Made by a program: the position numbers and the translations under genes. Shown here piece by piece: positions 54,900 to 64,000 of a stretch of 64,000 nt of DNA. Within the stretch, counting starts at the first letter, position 1. Each line of letters starts with the position of its first letter. Origin of the DNA: Protonemura montana (Eukaryota; Arthropoda; Insecta; Plecoptera; Nemouridae); NCBI GenBank assembly GCA_947568835.1, contig OX387608.1, forward strand, positions 7,912,001 to 7,976,000, read 5' to 3'. The notes below the pieces were generated by a model that saw nothing but the letters and a program-made list of their open reading frames with translations, did no database searches and was not told the DNA's origin.

Positions 54900-56185
54900 G
54901 AGGATAGCAGTGTTCCTAATAATAAAATAGTGTTATCATGCATTAACATGGTCTACTATTGCCAGAGAGAGAAGGACGTACAAGAGATCCCTTGTAAAAA
55001 TGTGTCATGCCACCATGGCTAAAGTCGTCAGATCTCTGTAACTTTGAGGTTGATTTCTTCTTTGTGCTCATGCTTGTGATTGTGGATAGGTAAGTGACTT
55101 GCATCGCCAAACGTACATCCTTTTCAGGATGTCTCTGTCCGGTTTCAGTCCCTTTTCACATAATTTCCGTCGCTGCAAAAGCAAACTTCTGCATCGTCTG
55201 GCGAGGAAATTTATCATGCGAACTACTTTGGAAGTTTGAAAACTATGTCTAGCTTAAAAGTAGAAGAAGAATCAAAATGCATTTTACAGGGTATCGCAAA
55301 AAGTGAGAACGCTGTCCGATTCGAAAGCATTCGCTTGCATTTCTCCAAACTAGGGGTCAGCCTACCAAAATAGCAATCGGCTGATGATAAAATTTGAGCA
55401 AATTTCGGTGAAACATGCCGCCACCTAACATAAATATAAATTATTTAAGACCTGAACCGATTTATTATGATCCAACAAAGTCTTTATTTTAATTCATGTG
55501 CTAAATTTTATTTTTAAAAATTTATTGAAAACAAAACCATATGACAGCTTTGAAAACAATGCTTGGTTGCAAAAAAACTGTATGCACAAACTTGAAAATT
55601 CAACCCAAGCCAATTTCCTAACAAACGTATTGTAAGAAGTAATGATACCGTTACCTCAACAACAAATCAATCAATTGAGCAACTATCTAAATCTAATCAA
55701 TCAAACCATCAGACAAACTTCACCCATCTTCTAAACGTAATTCAGAGGTCCACGAACCCGTCGATAGAATGCCGCTGGTCACCCCTGTCTAGTGCATGCG
55801 CTCGGCTTATCTATCTCTCTATCGTATTATTCTTATTATTACTATTATTGTTATTATCTTCGTAGGTATCATTGCTCCATCCATGTCTCGCTATGGACTT
55901 CTAGCATGAACCTCCAGCTCGATAGCATTTCAGCAATGAGCAACGATCGCTATATGCTAGCATGGCGCGTCGATTTTAGAGTCTTGATTGAACTAGCTCC
56001 GAACGACGGCCATTTTGTGGCTACCAATTACTGATGAGAAAATCGGGTATGACCGTTATAATTCTGTCAAGTTTAAACGGGTGGCGATGTTTAGAAGTCG
56101 CGTAGCTCTGGAAAATTGTACGATCCCTTAACTTACGGTATTTCTTTTGTGGTTATATCATAAAGTTTATAGGTGCTATAAGAGA
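54900..56185. other. No gene seen
   Basis: AT-rich, with a short frame at 55860-56034 (ending APNDGHFVATNY) that I do not trust without splice support. Confidence 0.5.
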
Positions 56186-56189
56186 GCCA

Positions 56190-56845
56190 GTCTATATGTT
56201 ACGCTTTCTGCTGAGCAAACGAGCCGGCAAATCGTGTTTACGGTTGGTGCCACCCGATGGCGCGTGCGGACGTCCTGTTTAAAAAAAAATTATAATTTAA
56301 CAGTTGTGACTCAAAATATCGATGCATGAATATCATAGATGAATTGTTCATAAATCAGTCTCAAATGCGTCTAGCGTGTTGGAAACACCGGCTCTCGCGA
56401 GATCGCCGAAGTTAAGCAACACCGTACTGAGTCAGGTATTGGATGGGTGACCATACCATCATACACATGACCAGTTCTGTTCGGGAGAGAGGTTGGAGGG
56501 ATGAAAGTTAGTACAGCAACTTCAGTCGCCTTGCTTATCAACCTCTCGACAGCATTGGTTTGTGGCGGAATCCTGTTGTTCGAGTTGTACCGTCCTTCGG
56601 AAGGGACGTAAAGCCGGTGGTACCCTTGGTGCTCTTCGACAGGAGTAGGCTACGTGTCGGCACCGAAATTCCCCTCCTCCCTTCTAGGCTTGGCTAGGTT
56701 CATTATCATCCTCATCATCATCCACTCATTCACCGACGCCTTGAGACCAGTGCCGCAAGGCCAGTCGTCAAAACCTTAATTTTGGTCGATAAAGTAGTCA
56801 TTTTGTGGCCATGAAGAGAGTTTCGAATAAGCGCTGGTCCTCTTG
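56190..56845 (+). repeat. R1 repeat copy 9, split by a SINE
   Basis: R1 5' half at 56190-56370 (aacgagccggcaaatcgtgt, then cacccgatggcgcgtgcgga) and R1 3' half at 56777-56845 (ggtcgataaagtagtcattt). A full 5S-SINE lies between. Confidence 0.85.
56371..56776 (+). mobile_element. 5S-SINE copy 13, full length, nested in R1
   Basis: gcgtgttggaaacaccggct, then ctcgcgagatcgccgaagtt and the full body through accagtgccgcaaggccagt and cgtcaaaacc. Its insertion inside R1 shows the SINE moved after that R1 copy had landed. Confidence 0.93.
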
Positions 56846-58229
56846 ACTATATCTATTCACTCTATGCTTCCAGATAACTTTCGTGAAATATAATTTGATT
56901 GTTTTCGTGTCAAAGCGCTCCTCTGCGAAGGACGTACGATATCTTCTATGCAGAGATAGAAAGAGAGGGGAGACTGATAGCTAAAGAGTACATTTTCTTT
57001 TGAGGTACAGATTGCATTTTCTTACTTTGTCATCAGGACACAAAATTGCCGGGGAAGATTGCGTTCTGCGACGTTTGAAGGTCTGTGGATGCTTTCAGGA
57101 CCGGTGTACGTCATCTTCCCACCAGTTTTCCTTCCGGATGGTTTGAAAGTTGATAATACCTGGGATTTCACTTTGAAATGCCTCGTTGTTATCCGACCGC
57201 TAGCATGGATGCTTGATATACCTAAAGTGAATGATTTTTAAAGCAGACATCAAAGTGAAATATATTTTAATTTAGTCCCAATGCGTGTGTTTGCATCGCA
57301 CGATTATTTTATCTATAATTGACCACAAAACTGTACGATATTGGAATTGGTCAAAAGCTAAATAATACAAAGATGAACATGATATATATTTTTTTTAGCA
57401 TTTCTAGGTCTGTTTTTGAATTTTGTTATTAATAACAATACCCTCAGGTGTAATAAATTTGTAATCGGAATATTATTTTGATATAAACAGGTAAAACATA
57501 TGAGATTGTATATGGTTTTAATAAATACGTGTTACCAGAAAGGTTAGACAAGTAAGAAAAAATAAATACCTTAAATATTCTAAGCTCTTTACCGACAAGC
57601 AAGGATTTTGTGCCATCCAACTAGGATATTACACTCATGAAACAGTCTGACAAATCTTTCGGCTCAAGTTTCCTATACCGTTTGTTTGTCAGGTTGTTTG
57701 TTTGCTTGTTTGCAACGCTTGACAATTCCTCGACTATAGCGACTTGTCTATTGAAGCCAGTTTCTGTTTCTGACACACGTGCTTCGCGAGTAACTTACGT
57801 ACGTCAAAAGGAAATCGAAACGATCTCGAGAGAAATTCAAATTTGAAACAAATTTCTCCGCCTAATTCCCTGCACAGTTGATGGCGTGGTAATTACCAAC
57901 TGGAGGAGGCGGTGATGATGGTGAAAACAATGCCGGGCACTCGATCAAAGTCAATGTACATGAGTGAAGGAGTCGAGATTTAGACAACTTTGTCTTTCGG
58001 CTACGTCGTGTTTATCTCTGATGGAAAACGTAATAAGCAAGAAGTAAAGTTTCGATTCTCGTTGCTACCTCGCGAGCGGTGTTTGAGAGGTAAGACTTTA
58101 ATATCAGAAGTTGGGTCTGATAGTAAAGCAACTTCTTTGGTAAAGCAAATCGTTTCTAATCCTGAATTTTGACATGGAGTCGGTGAGTGGTGTTAAGATT
58201 AAATATTACAAATTTCTAAACTCCTATAG
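56846..58229. other. No gene seen
   Basis: Short frames near 57059 and 57637 lack splice or domain support. AT-rich in 57240-57600. Confidence 0.5.
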
Positions 58230-58360
58230 GTGTACCAGGAGCTAGGAAAATTTCCACGACGACTTCCAATCACATGCTATGAAATTCAGATATTTCTGTA
58301 AGTTATAAACTTAGCTTGGGGTTAAATAATTTTATGATACCGGGTCTTAGCAAAATATCT
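58230..58360. mobile_element. MITE-A copy 4 (inverted, diverged)
   Basis: gacgacttccaatcacatgc, then atgaaattcagatatttctg, is the complement of the MITE-A core. It ends in gataccgggtctta. Confidence 0.6.
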
Positions 58361-58417
58361 CCTTGGCTGCTAAAAGAATTTTCCGGTTGGATATTATCCT
58401 AAAAGACATCCGAACAA

Positions 58418-58600
58418 CTGAACGGTTTGGCGTGTAGGAAACACCGGCTCTCGCGAGATCACCAAGATTGAGCAACACTGCGCTGAGTCAGGTATTGGAT
58501 GGGTGACCATCATACACATGACCAGTTCTGTTCGGGAGAGAGGTTGGACGGATTTAAGTTAGTACAACGACCGTTTTCGCCTTGCTTATCAACCTTATAG
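58418..58600 (+). mobile_element. 5S-SINE copy 14, head and linker only
   Basis: ctgaacggtttggcgtgtag, then gagatcaccaagattgagca and ttctgttcgggagagaggtt, stopping after cttgcttatcaacctt. Confidence 0.9.
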
Positions 58601-58604
58601 TGAC

Positions 58605-59260
58605 ATTTTTTTTACAGGGACCGTTTTCTTCGTTTTTGACATTTTGGATAGTTCAGAAAATATACAAAAACAAAAATAAGCTAAAACAAAAAAAACGTAC
58701 ACAAGTGATTTTTCTGGGGTAATTTCGCTCCACTCGCTTTGCCCGCTTTGCTCATTAATAATTTGAGTATTTGTGTACAGAATATATTTGTGTGTAAGGG
58801 AAACCAACTTACGGCTGTGTAAACTGTAGATTCTAAACATTGTTTGCAAGGTTTTTACCAAACGTATCCAAGGAGACGTCCTCTAGCAGCTAATATCCAA
58901 ACTAAAGACTTGATTAGCAAAACTATGTAAACCTTAGCAACAAAAAGTGGTTGAAATACCCACTATGTCTGACACTCTTCGACTGGGAGTGGTAACGCCT
59001 CCCGTTAACGCAGCCAAAGCGGGTCTGCGATCATGGCCCTGGGACCTCGATAACTCAGCTTCATCTAAACCCGGGTTATAATAATGAAATACATTTAGCT
59101 ATGAATCCGAAGCGAAAAAAAAATATTTTACACATTTGGAAATTTGTACAATAATCAAATAGGTTAAATAATAATTTTTGGCAAAACCAGTACAAATAAA
59201 ACTTAAATAAATAATTGAAAACACTTTAATTTTCACCTCGAACTTGAACTCGAAATTAAA
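58605..59260. other. No gene seen
   Basis: AT-rich. A tRNA-like or structured GC patch at 58985-59060 (ggtaacgcctcccgttaacg) is unexplained. Confidence 0.45.
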
Positions 59261-60339
59261 AAGTCGAAAGAGCGGGCAGACCGCAGTACCCGCATGCAGG
59301 GGCGTAGGCATTCATGTAGCGGTCGCCTGGGCCCTTTTGACAGGGAGCTCCCAGACCTCATGAAGTTCTTAAAGGCCCTCAACCTTCAGCGCCAGTGGCG
59401 TGGTTGAGGGGCACCTGCTACGCCCCCGCTGGTAAAGAAGGGGAAAATGTAAGGTATTTCTTCGCCTTTTTTTGTTTCTATGAAAACTAAATTTGGAATC
59501 TATTTTAATACCATTTTAGCTGCTAGGTGAACTTTAGTCTAGCCTTTTTCAACGTTACATAACACTGCATTGTCCCATCGACTGTCATTATATCAAAACT
59601 TGATTGAAATAGACTGAATTGTTTGGACATTGTTCAAATGAAAACAGCCGAAATTGACAAAATGACACCTGAATCCCTACAATAAAAAAAAAAAAAGCAC
59701 ATATATGGGCTCAAAAACATCACAAATACTTACTTTTAATATATTTCACATCTTTGCTAAGTTTGGTGAAAAAATATTTAACACTTTCGACGGTACAACT
59801 CCAAAAGAGCTGTACAAAAAAAATTTAAAAAAATTAAATTAAAATATTAAAGAAATTAAAATAAAAAATCCAACCGTTAAAATCCTGACGTTAACTTTAA
59901 CCTAGAACATCACCTTGAAAGTCAAAAGAGCTGGCAGATCGCTGCAGGTACCCGCGATAGGCCTTCATGTAGCGGCCGTTAGGGCCCTTATTAGGTTCCA
60001 AGAAGACCAATAGGTCCTCAAACGTAAGCGCCATTGTCATGGTTAAGAGGCCCGTCCCTTAAAAAAAAAAACTTTTATATTCTCTTTAGGACCACAAGTC
60101 AGTTTAAACAGAGCACATCTGTTTAAATTTTATTTAAAATGTATGTTTAAATTTTAGTAAAAAAGCAAATTTAACTGGGGTTTTTATGCCAGTAATAAAA
60201 AGTCGACCTAATTTTTCTGACACATAGTAACAGTTGTGCCCGTTCCGTTATCAAGGAATAAAGCTGATCTGAACTTGAGAATCAAAATATTAAACTATTA
60301 TTTGCAATGGCAACCTAACGCATAAAGATAGACCTTGGC

Positions 60340-60450
60340 AAAAACTGTTTGAACTGGGTTTTGAATGCGAAGTGAAGAACAATTAAATTTCCCAACGTAT
60401 CGTAACTTGTACCTGTTACTTAATCAAGGGTGAAAGCGGTCCTGACAATT
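60340..60450. mobile_element. Penelope-like fragment (arm A)
   Basis: ttgaactgggttttgaatgc, then tttcccaacgtatcgtaact and ggtcctgacaattttt, a diverged copy of 15845-15960. Confidence 0.6.
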
Positions 60451-60715
60451 TTTCGATAATGAAACCACAAAAAATTAAAACAATTACCTAGTTCAGGCAT
60501 CCGAAATGCACGGTGCTAAGGTTAGATGAAGAAGACCATCACAAGGTAGATCTAAATAATATTTGGATTTTTTATTTACGTTAAAAAGCCCAAAAATGAT
60601 CACAAATCACAAAATAAAAAGCCCCAAAAAGTGGGCATTCAGCCTGCCCGCCGTTGGGACTCGTAACCCCCCGGATAGCGGTCGTCTGAGTAGGTCCAGG
60701 AGCCTTTTAAAATCG

Positions 60716-61090
60716 TCATGAAACCGTGCATTTTCTTAGCTCTGAACGAACATTTTCAAACGCCCTCCATCCCAACCACGGCCCCAACGAAAGATTTGAA
60801 TTTGTAAATGAGGTATATGTTCTCTTTTCGTTTCTATGGTTACCGAATGTTTGAAATTCTTCAGTACCAGTGTTAGCTGCTAGGTGTACGCGTTTCCATG
60901 GTGACTTAAACAAAAAAGTATGAAAACGGTGATATTTTAAAAGTGTATAAGCTGCTAGAGATTTGAGAAGTTTTTCCTGTGGAACGCCAGTAATTTGGCT
61001 ACTTTTACTAACTGGCTTGGAGCTGGGAGTACTGTACTGCCTTGGCATGTAGTGTGCCTTTTTTAATAAGCCACCTAAGTTGGGTGCCAT
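60716..61090 (-). CDS. Possible small protein or relic ORF, 124 aa
   Basis: ATG at 61090; reads MAPNLGGLLKKAHYMPRQYS, then a Ser/Lys/Pro-rich stretch, KSLAAYTLLKYHRFHTFLFK, HLAANTGTEEFQTFGNHRNE and ends RSELRKCTVS. Basic N-terminus rich in Ser and lacking acids, which would suit a mitochondrial presequence, but no family is recognised. Its C-terminal part lies in the tandem element, and the copy at 59.5 kb is broken by stops, so it may be a relic of a mobile element. Confidence 0.28.
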   Translation of the reverse strand: MAPNLGGLLKKAHYMPRQYSTPSSKPVSKSSQITGVPQEKLLKSLAAYTLLKYHRFHTFLFKSPWKRVHLAANTGTEEFQTFGNHRNEKRTYTSFTNSNLSLGPWLGWRAFENVRSELRKCTVS

Positions 61091-61354
61091 GAATGAGAAG
61101 CATTACCTTGTTGGGCAGGCAAAAATATACAGAATTTTTAAACACTTTGATTAGACTGTTCATGCAACTTACATATTTTTGTTTTGCTGTCGCTGAACAA
61201 AATCAACTGAAATGCTTTGACAGCCATGGTTAGAAACTATTTACGGCACTGTAATCCGACATTTTTGAGGTAAAAACTTGCTTGCTTCGTTAATATTAGG
61301 TAAATACATTAGGGTCGAATGTCAATATATTTCTGGAGGGAACTAGATTTCTTC

Positions 61355-61720
61355 CTGATAGTTTTTAGACTCATGTCTACTTGATTTATCCTTAGCACTA
61401 GTTTTAAGAAAAACTATTTGAATTGGGTTTTGAATGCTAAGTAAAGGACAACTAAAATTTCCCGACGTTTCGTAACATATACTAGTTCTTCTTCAAGGGT
61501 TAGAGCAGTCCTGACAATTTTCCAAAAACAAAAGAACCACAAAAAAATTGTCAATCTATCTACTAACTTCCCACGTTTCTCCCCATAATTTTATGTGGTT
61601 CTTTTGTTTTTGGAAAATTGTCAGGACTGCTCTTACCCTTGAAGAAGTAACTAGTACATGTTACGAAACGTCGGGAAATTTTAGTTGTCCTTTACTTAGC
61701 ATTCAAAACCCATTTCAAAC
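61355..61720. mobile_element. Inverted pair of Penelope-like arms
   Basis: Left arm 61430-61530 and right arm 61596-61712 are near-perfect complements, separated by about 65 bp. Both contain the fttcccgacgtttcgta-type motif (tttcccgacgtttcgtaac on the left). Block B lies inverted at 61363-61405. The transcript of this region would fold into a hairpin of about 115 bp. Confidence 0.75.
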
Positions 61721-61724
61721 AATT

Positions 61725-62990
61725 TTTCTTAAATTTCTTCCTTTTCACAAATCTAGTTCGGGCATCTGGTCTGTGCCTAATAGGATGCGGATTGGTCAAC
61801 CGAAACACTGTGATGTCCTCCGGGCAACGAGTAGATTTGTCTGGCGTACATTTTGCACAAGCAAAGATAATTTCAATTTAGTTCATTTCCATGCAGTTGC
61901 TCTAGTGGAATTGCATGGCAAAGAAAACGCGAATTAAAAATAATCACAAGAAAATAAATGCAATTCTTTGAACAATCGAGGTTAGTTTTTTTTTTTTTTT
62001 TTTTTTTTCACTGTCAAATTGAAACAGCGCAAGACAAGAGAGCGTGCAGCTGACACCGCTTTGTAGTTTCAATTCAGTCGGATGCATCATTTTTCTGGCT
62101 AGCGAAAACATTCAGAGACATACTTTTCTGTTGCATTACAAACGTATTCAAAATAGACGACTACATGCACCGGTTTGCCCTGTTTTTCTCGACTGGGGCA
62201 ATGGGAAAATGTTTCCCCCTAAGCCAGCCGGCTGAAACCGCAGCCGCATTCTGCGGGTTGCGGCCTAGAGGGTTGTGTGCTGTGGAAAACAGCCCCTATG
62301 TCATGAAAGTACCCGCTACTGACGGCCTGTTTGCCTTTCAGAGACACAGACCTCAACGCAAAGAGGCGTGGAAAAATTAGGATTTTATTTAATAATCGTC
62401 TATGGCACTTTTTTCAGATCTTACCAGTTATTTTTTTCCATTTTGATCCGTTTAGATATTACTTCAGAAATGTCTGTGTCGCCACAACTTATAGACAAAT
62501 TTATAGCAAATATCTAGTGCTTCGAAAAGTACATACCCTATAAGATAAAAACAAATACTTTTTTTGACCGCTAGTTGGTACCAAATTTATTGGACTGCTT
62601 AAGAAAAAAATAATTTTCAATGTGATGTTTGTTGATGTTTCAAGAGCACAACAAATTTTTTTTTTTTTGAAGTGTCGTTCAGAAATCGCAACCTATTAAC
62701 AATGTGTCAGATTTTGAGTGAATTCTTAAGCTACTTTCTTGTCGATAGAGGTGCCGTATGCTAACTTATGTATTTTTATTTTCAATTCCAGAGCCTGCTG
62801 GATACACTTTCGTTGAAAAGGTAAAACCCTCTACAGTGCCATGCGTCATCCTGCTCATCTGAAAGAACCATTTGCCTTAAAATGAAGGGACACCAAAACA
62901 AATGAACAGAAGAAAGAGGTTGTCAGGTATGTTATGCTAGTTTTAACCTCTCCATTGATCAGGAACGTAACTCTGTTTGTATTCATTATA
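61725..62990. other. No gene assigned
   Basis: A poly-T run of about 21 lies at 61989-62009. A GC-richer strip at 62165-62360 (aatgggaaaatgtttccccc, then gaaaccgcagccgcattctg) has a frame but no splice evidence. A short exon-like stretch (gagcctgctggatacacttt) after an acceptor lies near 62792. Confidence 0.4.
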
Positions 62991-62992
62991 AT

Positions 62993-63511
62993 CAGTGGTG
63001 TAGTCTAGGGTATACGCAGGTTTACGCCGTATACCCAAAAAAACTTTTTGACACCGAGAGTATTCCCAAAAAAAAAATACAGGGTATACGCCCAATAAAT
63101 ACTCTTTGCAAAACTTTCAAAATGCGTTTTGCGGCGACAATTCTTAATCTCCCTACAACCTGCACTGTAAAAACTCGAAAAGCAAAGTTTATTCCGAAAA
63201 ATGGGTAGTCCGTGTATAAAAGCGGTTCGTATGATCTGGATGGGTTAAAATGGTTTTTCCAAACAGTCAACGTACACATTCAACCCACCGAGGAAAGCGC
63301 GATTGCAGCTACCCCAACGCCAAGTAGTAGTTTTAGTGTTGATTGGAGTGAACTATCTATGAGCTACAACTAGTGAATAGACTAAAGATAAAGAATTAGA
63401 AAGACCCTCCCCCCACCCCCCAGTGCCTAACCTAGTGATGACCGCGGCATTTGGAACTCACAGCCTGATAACCCAGCGTATACAAAAAAAAAATGTAGGA
63501 CTACACCACTG
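62993..63511. mobile_element. hAT-like MITE, 519 bp
   Basis: Ends CAGTGGTGTAGTCTA and its complement TAGgACTACACCACTG. Flanks attataat (62985-62992) and attattat (63512-63519) match at 7 of 8 positions, the 8-bp duplication expected for hAT. Near each end the sequence contains gtatac motifs (gggtatacgc; gcgtatac). No transposase frame, so non-autonomous. Confidence 0.82.
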
Positions 63512-63635
63512 ATTATTATACCACCCTAATTTCAAGCCTTATAACTGTAGTAATGAACATTTTATTTTTAATCAAACTAAACGTACTCTTGAGTTTTTGT
63601 CAGGTCAAATATTAGACTGTTAATCCTTAAAACCA

Positions 63636-64000
63636 AATAGTGTTAGAAACACTGCGCTGGTTCAGGTTTTAGGTCGATGGCCATTATAACACACGACCAG
63701 TAGTTCCGTTCGGGAGAGAGGTTGGTGAGATGAAAGTAAGTTTAGTAACTTTATTTACCTTGTTATTAACCTCTTGACGGCATGGATTAGTGGAGTAATT
63801 ATTCTGTTCTTTGCGTTGTATCGTCATTTGGAAGTCACTTTAAGCTAGTGGTCCCTTTGATGCTCGTCGACAAGACTAGGCTACTTACCGGCACCTTCGT
63901 GGCTATGTGAGGTCAATCGTTATCCTCATCACCATCCACTCATTCTCCGACGCCATACGACCAGTGCAACAGGACCCATTGTCAAAAATTGCCTCGTTAA
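63636..64000 (+). mobile_element. 5S-SINE copy 15, runs to the window end
   Basis: Degenerate head (aacactgcgctggttcaggt), linker (gttccgttcgggagagaggt), body, and 3' end reaching aaattgcctcgttaa at 64000. Confidence 0.85.

Larger units (their letters stand above)
59262..61090 (-). repeat. Three diverged tandem copies of an element of about 0.65 kb
   Basis: Shared blocks: gaaagagcgggcagaccgca (59265) with gaaagtcaaaagagctggca (59918) and ggcattcagcctgcccgccg (60635); ttcatgtagcggtcgcctgg with ttcatgtagcggccgttagg and ggatagcggtcgtctgagta; and a gtttctatg...ttagctgctaggtg block at 59475-59535 and 60828-60890. A Penelope-like arm (60340-60450) is inserted between copies 2 and 3. Confidence 0.6.

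Overview
This is an AT-rich animal nuclear window. Genes are split by spliceosomal introns, coding exons stand out as GC-rich islands, and mobile DNA fills most of the rest. A visual opsin of the arthropod UV/blue clade together with an insect-type odorant receptor (7tm_6 family, known only from insects) places it in an insect. I cannot name the order from sequence alone.

Layout. (1) 1-2939 has no gene that I can support. (2) 2940-12133 (+) is a complete six-exon opsin, 406 aa, with all phases consistent and its last intron of the GC-AG type. A glutamate at the position that is lysine in UV opsins predicts blue sensitivity. (3) 12134-16435 is intergenic. (4) 19786-16436 (-) is a complete seven-exon odorant receptor, 453 aa. 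(5) 21077-22279 is a satellite of about 28 copies of a 43-bp unit, each normally carrying CACGTG. (6) 22280-36997 is mostly repeats, with a few unplaced exon-like GC islands, a CpG-rich promoter-like block (34070-34430) and an 82-codon membrane smORF (31832-31584). (7) 41604-37019 (-) is a near-intact non-LTR retrotransposon with a 21-bp target-site duplication. ORF1 has a SAP domain, a coiled coil and an SGNH esterase. ORF2 has an APE endonuclease and a reverse transcriptase. (8) 41626-64000 is repeats, with a few possible exons.

Main discovery candidate: in the LINE, ORF1 ends in UAG followed by CAA UUA, the tobamovirus-type leaky-stop context. The same frame then stays open for 96 codons into ORF2. 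The first ATG of the ORF2 frame lies inside the first strand of the endonuclease, so translation by stop-codon readthrough into one polyprotein is the simplest reading.

Repeat landscape: at least 15 copies of a 5S-rRNA-derived SINE on both strands; a family of about 350 bp (called R1 here) with nine copies; a pair of 1.2-1.4 kb elements (RU) carrying opposed tRNA-like modules; Penelope-like remnants, one in an inverted pair; and several MITEs, including a hAT-like one with an 8-bp duplication. One SINE is nested inside an R1 copy, which gives a relative age. The opsin and odorant receptor are sensory genes but show no sign of working together beyond being neighbours.
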